Assembly: GCA_963744115.1 (NCBI GenBank)
Contig: CAVUSI010000001.1
Coordinates: forward strand, 62,001 to 126,000
Reading direction: 5' to 3'
DNA: 64,000 nucleotides
From: Chersky-267 sp963744115
Lineage (GTDB): Bacteria > Chloroflexota > Limnocylindria > Limnocylindrales > CSP1-4
A program made the translations under genes and the position numbers. Of the stretch, positions 25,598 to 33,218 are shown in pieces (the stretch's first letter is position 1; each line of letters begins with the position of its first letter). Under the pieces are notes generated by a model. The model was given only the letters and a program-made list of their open reading frames with translations. It ran no database searches and was not told where the DNA came from.

Positions 25598-28500
25598 TCA
25601 CGGCGCGGGGCTGATCTTGACCAATGCGTCGAGCTGGCGGAGGGCATCCTGGACCTTGGCCATCTCGACACCGTACGTCGCGAAGTCCCCGGCTCGGAGG
25701 GCAGCCTGGGCCTGCTCGAAGTGATCGTTCGCATAGGCGATCAGGGCGGCGACATCGCCCGACGGCGGGGAGGCGCCCGGACCCGGGGTCGCCGTCGGTG
25801 CCGGACTCGTGCCCGGGGCCGGGGTGGCGGTCGGGTTCGGGCTGGACGACGGACCGGGGCTGGGGTTCGTCGCCGGCTGGTTCGCGAGGAGCAGTCCGAG
25901 CGCCTCGGTCAGGGTCTTGCCCCAGACGATCTGGCGCGGCGTGGCCAGGATGATCCGCTGGAACTCGGGGAAGGCGCTGTTGGCGGACTGGAGGTAGACC
26001 GGCTGGAGGTAGATCAAGGCATCCTGGATCGGGACGACGATCAGGTTGCCGCGGATGACCTTGCTGCCGGCCTGGTCCCACAGGGTCGTCTGGGCGGCGA
26101 TCAACGGATCGGCGTCGATCTTGGCCTCGATCTGGGTCGGACCGAGGACCGACGTCGACTGCGGGAAGCGATAGACCCGGACGGTCCCGTAGTTCTGCTC
26201 GTCCATCCGCGCCGCGATCCACGAGATCATGTTCGGGCGCGTGCTCGGGACCATCGGCTGGAGCAGCAGGAACTCGGGATCGGGCTCGCCGGGCATCCGC
26301 ATGACGACGTAGTACGCCTCGTTCGGCAGGCTCTGCGTCCCGCCCGGATCCGGCGGCACCGTCCACAGGTCCTCGTTGTTGTAGAAGGCCGCCGGATCGG
26401 TGATGTGATAGCGCGCGTACGTCCTCGTCTGGGAGTTGAACATCTCCTCGGGGACGCGCAGGTGAGCCTTCAGGTCGGCCGGCATCTTGTCGAGTGACGT
26501 GAACAGGGACGGGAAGATCTTCTCGTAGGTCCGGACGATCGGGTCGTTCGGGTCCGAGACGTAGAAGGTCATCTGGCCGGTGTAGGCGTCCATCACGATC
26601 TTGACGCTGTTGCGCACGTAGTTGAACGTGTTCTCGGCGAGGTTGCTCCCGGCCGGCAGCACGCTTGTGTCGAGCCACTGGGCGTTCGGGAACTTGTCGC
26701 TGACCGTGTAGGCGTCCTGGATGTAGACCAGCCGCCCGTCCGCGGTGACGACCATGTACGGGTCCTTGTCGTACGTCAGGAACGGCGCGATCCGCGGCAG
26801 GCGATCGGCGATCGAGCGATGGAACAGCAGCTGGCTGTCGGCGGTGACCTGGTCGCTGATCAGCAGGTTGAGGTCCCGGAAGCGCAGGGCGAACAGGAGC
26901 CGGGACAGCGTCGTGTCGAGCTTGACGCCGCTGGTGCCCGACCAGCGCGTCGTCTGGCCGGGCTCGACCTGACCGTTCGCGGCACTGACTCCGACCGGGT
27001 AGTCGAACTCGCTCTGGCGGGCGCCGGTGATGATCCAGTCGCTCGGTCGCTCGCCGAAGTAGATCCGCGGCTGGGTGACCGTCGGCGCACCGGCCAGCGA
27101 CGTCGACGGCAGGTCGCGGATGATCAGCGACGGCTGGCCGCCCTCGGTCGCCTCGTTGACCGGGACCATGGCCACCCCGATCCCGTGGGTGTAGGTGATC
27201 CGCTGGTTGACCCAGGTCCCGCCCTGGGGGTTCCGTTCGGGTGCGAGCTCACGGCCGGACAGCATCACCTGGCGCTTGCTGCCGTTGATCTCGTAGCGGT
27301 CCGTGTCGACGTCGGTGAAGATGTAGTACTGGCGGACGGTCTGGAGCTGGTCGAGCGAATCCCGCAGCGGACGGTAGTCCCACAGCCGGGCGTTCTGGAA
27401 CGTCGACGCCTCCTTGACGACGTCCGCCTGGGTCAACGGGGCCTCCCCGCCGTAGTCGCGGCGCTCCCATCTCGCGATGTCGAACGAGGTCCGGGTCATG
27501 TTGATGTTGTTCGAGATGTAGGGCGTCTCCTTGTTGAGCTGGTCGGGCTCCACCTCGAGGCGCTGGATGAGACTCGGGTAGACCGAGCCGAGGACGATCG
27601 ACGCGCTGAACCACAGCAGGACGACGGCCGCCAGCGGCCACATCGCGTGGGTGAACGCCCCGATGACGAGGAACGCGGCGGCGAACGCCGAGACCGCGGT
27701 CAGCACGTCGTAGGCCAGGAACCGGGCGTTCTGGTCGGTGAAGCTCACGCCCACGAACGTGCCGCCCTGGGTGCTGTAGACGAGCTCCAGCTTGTCGAGC
27801 TGATAGCCCCAGGCGACCGACAGGAGGTAGAGCCCGCCGAGCACGGCCAGGTGCACCCGCATCGAGGTCGTGAACACCAGACCGCCGCGGATGCCGGCCA
27901 GCAGGTATCGCGCGAAGGTCAGGACGAGGGCCGCGATCAGCAGGCTGTTGAGCGCCGTCTGGAGCGAGTGCAGGAATGGCAGCTCGAACAGGTAGAAGCT
28001 CACGTCGCGCCCGAAGATCGGGTCCGTGACGGGCGGCACGCCGGCGGGCGAGTACGGGACCTGGTTGCGCCACAGCTGGACCGTCTCCCACTGACCGGCG
28101 GCCGACGCGGCCGTGGCCAGGGCGATGATCACCGCGACGCCGATCAGCACCCAGCGGATGATCGGCACGAGGTCCGGCATCTCGTCCGTGTCGAAGCTGA
28201 TCGTCCGGACCGGTCCCTGTCCGAAGCCCGCACCGGCGAACGTCGCCCGCGTGCCGCCTCGACCGGCTCGGCCATCCTCCACCCCGAACGCCTCGCCGAG
28301 ACGGGCAGCGAACTCGCCGATCGCGCCCATCCGCTCCGGGTCGGGCGGCGGCGCCAGGCGCCCCGCCAGCCAGATGTTGAACCCGAAGAAGGCCCCGACG
28401 ACGATGAGGACAGCGATGAACAGGACGACCTGGGTCCCGAGTCGGGTGTAGAACACCGAATCGAAGCCGACGCTGCGGTACCAGATCGCGTCGGTGACCA

Positions 28501-28897
28501 GGTCGAGGACCACCCCGGCCAGGGTGACGACCGCGAAGATCGCCAGGAAGACGACGGCGATCACGATGCCTCGGGCACGGTCGCGTCTCCGCGGCGCTCC
28601 GTCGTCGGGCCCACCGACCCGCACGGGGCGCGGCCGGCGCGGCCCACCGGGTCCGCCCGCGCCCGGGACGACGCGCGGTCGATCGGGCTCACGGTCGGGT
28701 CCGTCCCGATCGTCCGCGTCTCGGTCGTGCTGGTCGACCTCGTCCCCCTCGGGATCCCGGGAGGCTCGGTCATCGTCGTCGTCGGTCGGACCGGGACGGT
28801 CGGCGGTAGCCGGTCGGGTGGCTGGATCCTGGCCGGCGGAGAGCGCCTCCTGCCGACGGCGGATCTCCTCCATGAACTCGTCCCAGAGGTTCTTCAC
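25598..28897 (-). CDS. UPF0182 family integral membrane protein
   Basis: Encodes 1099 residues. An acidic, Asp/Arg-rich head of about 100 residues is followed by seven or so membrane helices (for example IVIAVVFLAIFAVVTLAGVVLDLVTDAIWY, split by a short loop) and a large extracytoplasmic domain. That domain includes PYISNNINMTRTSFDIARW, YTHGIGVAMVPVNEATEGGQP and YFGERPSDWIITGA, all strongly conserved in UPF0182/COG1615. A Pro/Thr linker and a short helical tail end it. The biochemical function of the family is not known. GTG 28897 follows a TAGACT hexamer by nine bases, so the mRNA is probably leaderless. Confidence 0.92.
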   Translation of the reverse strand: MKNLWDEFMEEIRRRQEALSAGQDPATRPATADRPGPTDDDDDRASRDPEGDEVDQHDRDADDRDGPDREPDRPRVVPGAGGPGGPRRPRPVRVGGPDDGAPRRRDRARGIVIAVVFLAIFAVVTLAGVVLDLVTDAIWYRSVGFDSVFYTRLGTQVVLFIAVLIVVGAFFGFNIWLAGRLAPPPDPERMGAIGEFAARLGEAFGVEDGRAGRGGTRATFAGAGFGQGPVRTISFDTDEMPDLVPIIRWVLIGVAVIIALATAASAAGQWETVQLWRNQVPYSPAGVPPVTDPIFGRDVSFYLFELPFLHSLQTALNSLLIAALVLTFARYLLAGIRGGLVFTTSMRVHLAVLGGLYLLSVAWGYQLDKLELVYSTQGGTFVGVSFTDQNARFLAYDVLTAVSAFAAAFLVIGAFTHAMWPLAAVVLLWFSASIVLGSVYPSLIQRLEVEPDQLNKETPYISNNINMTRTSFDIARWERRDYGGEAPLTQADVVKEASTFQNARLWDYRPLRDSLDQLQTVRQYYIFTDVDTDRYEINGSKRQVMLSGRELAPERNPQGGTWVNQRITYTHGIGVAMVPVNEATEGGQPSLIIRDLPSTSLAGAPTVTQPRIYFGERPSDWIITGARQSEFDYPVGVSAANGQVEPGQTTRWSGTSGVKLDTTLSRLLFALRFRDLNLLISDQVTADSQLLFHRSIADRLPRIAPFLTYDKDPYMVVTADGRLVYIQDAYTVSDKFPNAQWLDTSVLPAGSNLAENTFNYVRNSVKIVMDAYTGQMTFYVSDPNDPIVRTYEKIFPSLFTSLDKMPADLKAHLRVPEEMFNSQTRTYARYHITDPAAFYNNEDLWTVPPDPGGTQSLPNEAYYVVMRMPGEPDPEFLLLQPMVPSTRPNMISWIAARMDEQNYGTVRVYRFPQSTSVLGPTQIEAKIDADPLIAAQTTLWDQAGSKVIRGNLIVVPIQDALIYLQPVYLQSANSAFPEFQRIILATPRQIVWGKTLTEALGLLLANQPATNPSPGPSSSPNPTATPAPGTSPAPTATPGPGASPPSGDVAALIAYANDHFEQAQAALRAGDFATYGVEMAKVQDALRQLDALVKISPAP

Positions 28898-28906
28898 GTC
28901 GCCCGG

Positions 28907-28912
28907 AGTCTA
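28907..28912 (-). promoter_or_regulatory. -10 element TAGACT of a probable leaderless transcript
   Basis: TAGACT ends nine bases before the GTG at 28897 of the UPF0182 gene. No Shine-Dalgarno site fits in the space. Confidence 0.5.
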
Positions 28913-28946
28913 CCCTGCGGCGCTCCGAAGGGCCGTCGATCGCTGC

Positions 28947-29405
28947 TCAGGGTCTGGCGAGGCCTTCGATCGCCCGGCGAAAGCCGGCCAGGACGGTGTC
29001 GGCGAGCTCGTTGGGACGCATCGCGGCGGCCCGCATCGGCTCCCACTGGAACGCTGCTCGGACCGCGACGGGCGAGCGCCACGGTTGGATCGGGTCGTCC
29101 GGCTGGGCCACCTGGGCGAGCCGGATCGAGAGGCGTCCGTCGGCCTCGAGGATCAGCCCAGACAGTGCACCGGTCAGGGCGGGTCCGAGGCGCGTCAGCG
29201 GCGGGTCGGGGGGCGGGCCCGCCGCTGGGGCGAGGTCACGGAAGCTGACGACGCCGTCGTCGTCCGCGACCCACAGGATCGACAGCCACCAGCCGTCGTC
29301 GAGGGTCGACGGTCGGCTCATCCCCGCACGCAGGTGGCGGCCGCCGATGGCGACATCGTGCTCGCGGATGAACGATGGTCCAGGAGGGCTGAGCCGGGTC
29401 GGCAT
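28947..29405 (-). CDS. Hypothetical protein, 152 residues
   Basis: I do not recognise the family. The protein is soluble by composition, starts MPTRLSPPGPSFIREHDVAIG, and has two Trp-rich stretches (DDGWWLSILWVADDDG and QWEPMRAAAM). The C terminus is predicted helical (NELADTVLAGFRRAIEGLA). No signal peptide, Cys pair or nucleotide loop is present. It starts at ATG 29405, six bases after a TATCCT hexamer, and so is probably leaderless. It lies just upstream of the UPF0182 gene but has its own promoter between. Confidence 0.65.
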   Translation of the reverse strand: MPTRLSPPGPSFIREHDVAIGGRHLRAGMSRPSTLDDGWWLSILWVADDDGVVSFRDLAPAAGPPPDPPLTRLGPALTGALSGLILEADGRLSIRLAQVAQPDDPIQPWRSPVAVRAAFQWEPMRAAAMRPNELADTVLAGFRRAIEGLARP

Positions 29406-29411
29406 GCAGCG

Positions 29412-29417
29412 AGGATA
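29412..29417 (-). promoter_or_regulatory. -10 element TATCCT of a probable leaderless transcript
   Basis: TATCCT ends six bases before the ATG at 29405. The spacing places the transcription start at the start codon. Confidence 0.45.
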
Positions 29418-29483
29418 GTCGGGCCGCGCGAACCGGGGCGGTGGTCCGCGAGGCGGCGCGAGCCGGTCAGGCCCCTGGCACGC

Positions 29484-30113
29484 TCACGTCGGTCCCGGCC
29501 GGCCGGTCGGAGCTCGCGGTCGGGTCGGAGCTCGCGGTCGGGTCGAGCTCGCTGCCGGGTCTGCGGCGCCCTCGGGCTCGTCGGGGGTCGCCGCTTCGCC
29601 CACCGCGAGATGCGTGGGGTCCTTCTCGGGGACCCCGGTCTCCATCGCCTCCGCGGCGGCGGCGTCGTCCAGATGCGCCTGGATGGCGGCGGCGGCCGTA
29701 GTCGGGTCGGCGTCCGGCGCCAGGACCATGTCCGCCGTGATCGATCCGGCCTCGGCGGCCAGGTCGGCGATCAGCGCGGCCCGCTCGAGGCGGAGCATCT
29801 CCCGGCGGACCTCGATCGGGGGGAGGTCGAGCGATCCGGGCGGGGCGATCGGCTCGGTGGCGTCCTCGTAGTCGAGGTCGCCGCTGATCCACGACATGAT
29901 CCGGCTCTTCTTCTGCGGCGCTCCCCGCCGGAAGGCGAGCTTCTCGAGGTCCACTGCGGTCAGGCCGGGGAGCTGCTTGTCGACCTCGCCGACGAGGTTG
30001 GCCTGGCACGACGGGCACGTCTTGGCCGTGGGATCCGGGAGCTCGGCGGAGCACCACGGGCAGCGCGACAGGGACGGAGCGATCGCAGGCGCGTCTTCGG
30101 TCGGTTCAGCCAT
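29484..30113 (-). CDS. Zinc-ribbon protein, cytoplasmic, function unknown
   Basis: Encodes 209 residues. The N-terminal ribbon is CPWCSAEL...CPSCQANL (about residues 18-39). A helical, acidic middle follows (ADLAAEAGSITADMV, AAAAIQAHLDDAAAAEAME), and the tail is Arg/Pro/Thr repeats (RPRAPT twice). No membrane helix is seen. ATG 30113 lies seven bases after TAGCAT, so the message is probably leaderless. It is the third zinc-ribbon gene of this region and sits between guaA and the 152-residue protein. Confidence 0.7.
   Translation of the reverse strand: MAEPTEDAPAIAPSLSRCPWCSAELPDPTAKTCPSCQANLVGEVDKQLPGLTAVDLEKLAFRRGAPQKKSRIMSWISGDLDYEDATEPIAPPGSLDLPPIEVRREMLRLERAALIADLAAEAGSITADMVLAPDADPTTAAAAIQAHLDDAAAAEAMETGVPEKDPTHLAVGEAATPDEPEGAADPAASSTRPRAPTRPRAPTGRPGPT
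29507..29542. repeat. Two 18-base tandem repeats in the C-terminal tail of the zinc-ribbon gene
   Basis: The unit tcggagctcgcggtcggg occurs twice in tandem and encodes Arg-Pro-Arg-Ala-Pro-Thr on the minus strand. It resembles slippage-driven expansion. Confidence 0.8.
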
Positions 30114-30120
30114 GGCCGGA

Positions 30121-30126
30121 ATGCTA
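30121..30126 (-). promoter_or_regulatory. -10 element TAGCAT of a probable leaderless transcript
   Basis: TAGCAT ends seven bases before the ATG at 30113, in the 48-base gap after guaA. Confidence 0.45.
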
Positions 30127-30161
30127 GCGCGTCCGTCGAGGGGGTTGATCCCCCGAATGTC

Positions 30162-31937
30162 CTACTCCCACTCGATCGTGGCGGGGGGTTTCGAGCTGAT
30201 GTCGTAGACGACGCGGTTGACGCCCGGGACCTCATTGACGATGCGCGACGAGATCCTGCCGAGGACGTCGTAGGGCAGCTTGGCCCAGTCCGCGGTCATC
30301 CCATCGTCGCTGGTGACCGCCCGGATGGCGACGACGTTGGCGTATGTCCGGCCGTCGCCCATGACGCCGACCGAGCGGACGGGCGTCAGGATGGCGAACG
30401 ACTGCCAGACGCTGCGGTACAGCCCGGCCGCCTTGATCTCGTCGATGACGATCCAGTCGGCGTCCCGCAGCGTGTCGAGCCGTTCGGCGGTCACCTCGCC
30501 GATGATCCGGATCGCCAGCCCGGGGCCCGGGAACGGCTGGCGCTGGACCATCGCCTCGGGCAGGCCGAGCTCGATGCCGACCGTCCGGACCTCGTCCTTG
30601 AAGAGGTAGCGAAGCGGCTCGATCAGCTTGAACCGCAGGTCCGCCGGCAGTCCGCCGACGTTGTGATGGGTCTTGATCTTCTGGGCGGTCTTGGTCTCGG
30701 ATGTCGCACTCTCGATGACGTCGGGATACAGCGTCCCCTGGGTCAGGAAGTCGATCCGACCGAGCTTGGTCGCCTCCTCCTCGAACACGCGGATGAACTC
30801 GTCGCCGATGATCTTCCGTTTCTGCTCCGGATCGATCACCCCGGCGAGACGGGCCAGGAACCGCTCGCGCGCGTCGACCATCACCAGGCGCATCCCGAGG
30901 TTGAGCTCGAAGGTCGCCCTGAGCAGCTCGGATTCCTTCTTCCGCATCAGGCCGTGGTCGACGTAGATGCAGGTCAGCCGGTCACCGACGGCCCGATGGA
31001 CGAGCGCCGCCGCGACCGCCGAGTCCACCCCGCCGCTGAGGGCGCAGATGACCAGCCCGTCCGAGCCGACCTCGCGAGCGTGCGCGTCGACCCGGGTGCG
31101 GATCTCGGCGACCGTCGAGTCGATGAAGTTGGCGGCGGTCCAGGTCGGTTCGATGCCGGCGATGCCGAGGACGAAGTTGCGCAGGACGTCGCGGCCGCGC
31201 GGCGTGTGGACGACCTCCGGGTGGAACTGGATCCCGTAGAGGTTGCGACTCGGGTCGACCAGGCCGGCGAACGGGGTCGAATCGGTCTGGGCGGTGGAGT
31301 GGAACCCCTCGGGCAGTCGGGTGATCGAGTCGCCGTGACTCATCCAGACCGGCTGGTCGCGGTCGATCCCGCTGAACAGGCGGTCGTCGGCGGTGATCGT
31401 CACGGTCGCCGGGCCGTATTCCCGCTTGGCGACCGGGAGCACGTCCCCGCCGAGCTCGAGGGCCATCATCTGCGCCCCGTAGCAGATCCCCAGCACCGGG
31501 ATCCTGCCGCTCCAGATGGCCGGATCGGGCCTGGGCGCGTCGGTGTCGTAGACGGACATCGGGCCGCCGGACAGGATGATCGCGCGGGCGTTGCGACGCT
31601 CGAGCTCGGCGAGCGGCGTGTCGTGCGGAAGGAGCTCCGAATAGACGTTCAGCTCGCGGACGCGGCGGGCGATCAGCTGGGCGAACTGGCTGCCGAAATC
31701 GAGGACGACGACGGTGGCCGGTTCGCCGGCGGAGGTGCCGTGCGGTGCGCCACCGCCCGGGCGATCCCCCGGCGATCGGTCGGGTCCGGGAGCCTTGAGC
31801 GCGGTCTCGAGGTAGGCCTCGACCTCGGCATCGTCGGGGGCGAGGACGCGATGCCCCGCGTTGGCGACCTCACCGTGGACGGTCTTGCCGCGGTCCCGGA
31901 CCGGCGGAGCGTCCTCGGGCGTCTCCACGTCGCTCAA
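30162..31937 (-). CDS. guaA: GMP synthase (glutamine-hydrolysing)
   Basis: Encodes 591 residues. The class I glutaminase domain starts at about residue 75 (VVVLDFGSQFAQLIARRVRE), with GICYGAQMMA holding the catalytic Cys and QFHPEVVHT the His-Glu. The ATP-pyrophosphatase loop is ALSGGVDSAVAAAL, and the dimer domain ends in VVYDISSKPPATIEWE, the conserved GuaA C terminus. Reaction: XMP plus glutamine plus ATP to GMP. The first 75 residues are an acidic, Pro/Gly-rich extension not found in typical 510-525 residue enzymes. The TTG start at 31937 has GGAGG eight bases upstream. A TAGACT hexamer lies 34 bases upstream. Confidence 0.95.
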   Translation of the reverse strand: MSDVETPEDAPPVRDRGKTVHGEVANAGHRVLAPDDAEVEAYLETALKAPGPDRSPGDRPGGGAPHGTSAGEPATVVVLDFGSQFAQLIARRVRELNVYSELLPHDTPLAELERRNARAIILSGGPMSVYDTDAPRPDPAIWSGRIPVLGICYGAQMMALELGGDVLPVAKREYGPATVTITADDRLFSGIDRDQPVWMSHGDSITRLPEGFHSTAQTDSTPFAGLVDPSRNLYGIQFHPEVVHTPRGRDVLRNFVLGIAGIEPTWTAANFIDSTVAEIRTRVDAHAREVGSDGLVICALSGGVDSAVAAALVHRAVGDRLTCIYVDHGLMRKKESELLRATFELNLGMRLVMVDARERFLARLAGVIDPEQKRKIIGDEFIRVFEEEATKLGRIDFLTQGTLYPDVIESATSETKTAQKIKTHHNVGGLPADLRFKLIEPLRYLFKDEVRTVGIELGLPEAMVQRQPFPGPGLAIRIIGEVTAERLDTLRDADWIVIDEIKAAGLYRSVWQSFAILTPVRSVGVMGDGRTYANVVAIRAVTSDDGMTADWAKLPYDVLGRISSRIVNEVPGVNRVVYDISSKPPATIEWE

Positions 31938-31971
31938 TCGCCACCCTCCGCTCAGCCGCCTGGTGGCGTCC

Positions 31972-31977
31972 AGTCTA
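31972..31977 (-). promoter_or_regulatory. Candidate -10 element TAGACT upstream of guaA
   Basis: TAGACT lies 34 bases before the guaA TTG, leaving a short leader with a GGAGG ribosome site. The hexamer is identical to those before guaB3 and the UPF0182 gene. Confidence 0.45.
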
Positions 31978-32077
31978 CCCGGGCGGACAGGTCGAAGCGG
32001 CGCCAGGGGTTCGGCGGCGCCGGGTCGGCGACGATCGTCGCGTGTCGGCGGGCCGGCTGCCGGCTCGCGACCGAGGG

Positions 32078-33112
32078 TCAGCCCGGGGTGTCGGTCCCGC
32101 TCGGAGTGGCCGCCGGCTTCGGCTTGGCGTCCGTCCGCGGCTTCCCGGCGGCGACCCAGGCGGCGTCGAGCGATCCGTCGGCGTTCTTCGTCCCGACGGC
32201 CGACAGTTGCATCCCGACGTCGACGTCGTCCAGGCCGGGTGTCGTGGCGCCACGAACGAAGAACTTCGTGGCCGCGCCGATCTGGATGGTGGCCTTCGAC
32301 CCGTCGCGCTGCTTCACGGTGATCGTGTCCTTGGTCTTGGACAGGACCTCGCCGCCGACCCGGTCGAGCCGGACCTGGATGCGGACGGTCGAGGCGGTGA
32401 ACGCATCGCCAGGGCCCTCGGTCCCCGACACGACGACGGCCGAGTCGACCTTCAGGTCCGACTTCTTGCCGTCGGTCGGTCCGAGCTTGAAGGTCGTCGA
32501 TCCGGTCAGCGTCACGGTCCGGGTCGTGCCATCGCGCAGCTTGACGGTCACGTCGTTCCCGTCGATGGCGCTGACCGACCCGGCGACGACGGGCAGATAG
32601 ACGCTCAGCCCGGTGACGGTGTAGGTCCCGTCGGCGTTGTGCTGCTGGCGCAGGATGACCCGGTCGCCGACCTTCAGGTCCGCGACCGTCGCCGCCTTGC
32701 CGTCCTTGTCGATCTTCGTGTCGGAGCCGACGGTGACCGTCCGGGTCCAGCCGTCATCGGTCTTCAGTCCGATCTTCGATCCATCGATCGAGTCGATCGT
32801 GATCGACCGGCCGACCGTCGCACCGAACCCACCGCGCGGACCGGCCAGCCCCAGGCCGCCTCCGCCGCCGAGGAAGTCCCGCAGGCCGAGCAAGGCGCGG
32901 GGAAAGCCGGATCGATGATCGGCCTTGCCTGGGGCCGCGCTCGCCGTAGAGTCGGCACCCGGCCCGGTCGGGGCCGGCGAGGCGCCGAGGACGACGACCG
33001 CGCTGAGCGCAAGCGCGAGGCACGCTCCCACGACGACCCCGATCCGGACGAGGTCGAGGGCGCGACGGGATGGGTCGCGATCGGGCGTGCTTTCCGGTGT
33101 GCTCGCGGTCAT
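32078..33112 (-). CDS. Membrane-anchored protein with DUF5666-like beta repeats
   Basis: Encodes 344 residues. A membrane helix at about 25-45 (IGVVVGACLALALSAVVVLG) anchors it, followed by a Gly-rich spacer. Three or four repeats of about 70 residues then follow, each with a hydrophobic strand, K-x-x-D-G-x-x-R-T-V-T-V and D-L-K-V-G-D-x-V-x-L/V. This resembles DUF5666 and S1/OB-like repeats of exported proteins. The role is unknown. ATG 33112 has GGAGGA four bases upstream, which fixes the start against a longer frame. TAGAGT at 33139-33144 may be its -10. Confidence 0.65.
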   Translation of the reverse strand: MTASTPESTPDRDPSRRALDLVRIGVVVGACLALALSAVVVLGASPAPTGPGADSTASAAPGKADHRSGFPRALLGLRDFLGGGGGLGLAGPRGGFGATVGRSITIDSIDGSKIGLKTDDGWTRTVTVGSDTKIDKDGKAATVADLKVGDRVILRQQHNADGTYTVTGLSVYLPVVAGSVSAIDGNDVTVKLRDGTTRTVTLTGSTTFKLGPTDGKKSDLKVDSAVVVSGTEGPGDAFTASTVRIQVRLDRVGGEVLSKTKDTITVKQRDGSKATIQIGAATKFFVRGATTPGLDDVDVGMQLSAVGTKNADGSLDAAWVAAGKPRTDAKPKPAATPSGTDTPG

Positions 33113-33138
33113 GGTTCCTCCGAGGGTCGATGGAACGC

Positions 33139-33144
33139 ACTCTA
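33139..33144 (-). promoter_or_regulatory. Candidate -10 element TAGAGT
   Basis: TAGAGT lies 26 bases before the ATG at 33112, with GGAGGA between them. Confidence 0.3.
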
Positions 33145-33218
33145 GCGCGGGATGGGGACCGGGCACGAGAGACGGGGGGCCAGCGGGGACCGAAAGCGGT
33201 GCGTCGGAGCAACCACGG

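Noticed and set aside
28494..32600. Long open frame on the plus strand opposite UPF0182 and guaA
   Set aside because: It is antisense to recognisable genes and has a low-complexity composition.
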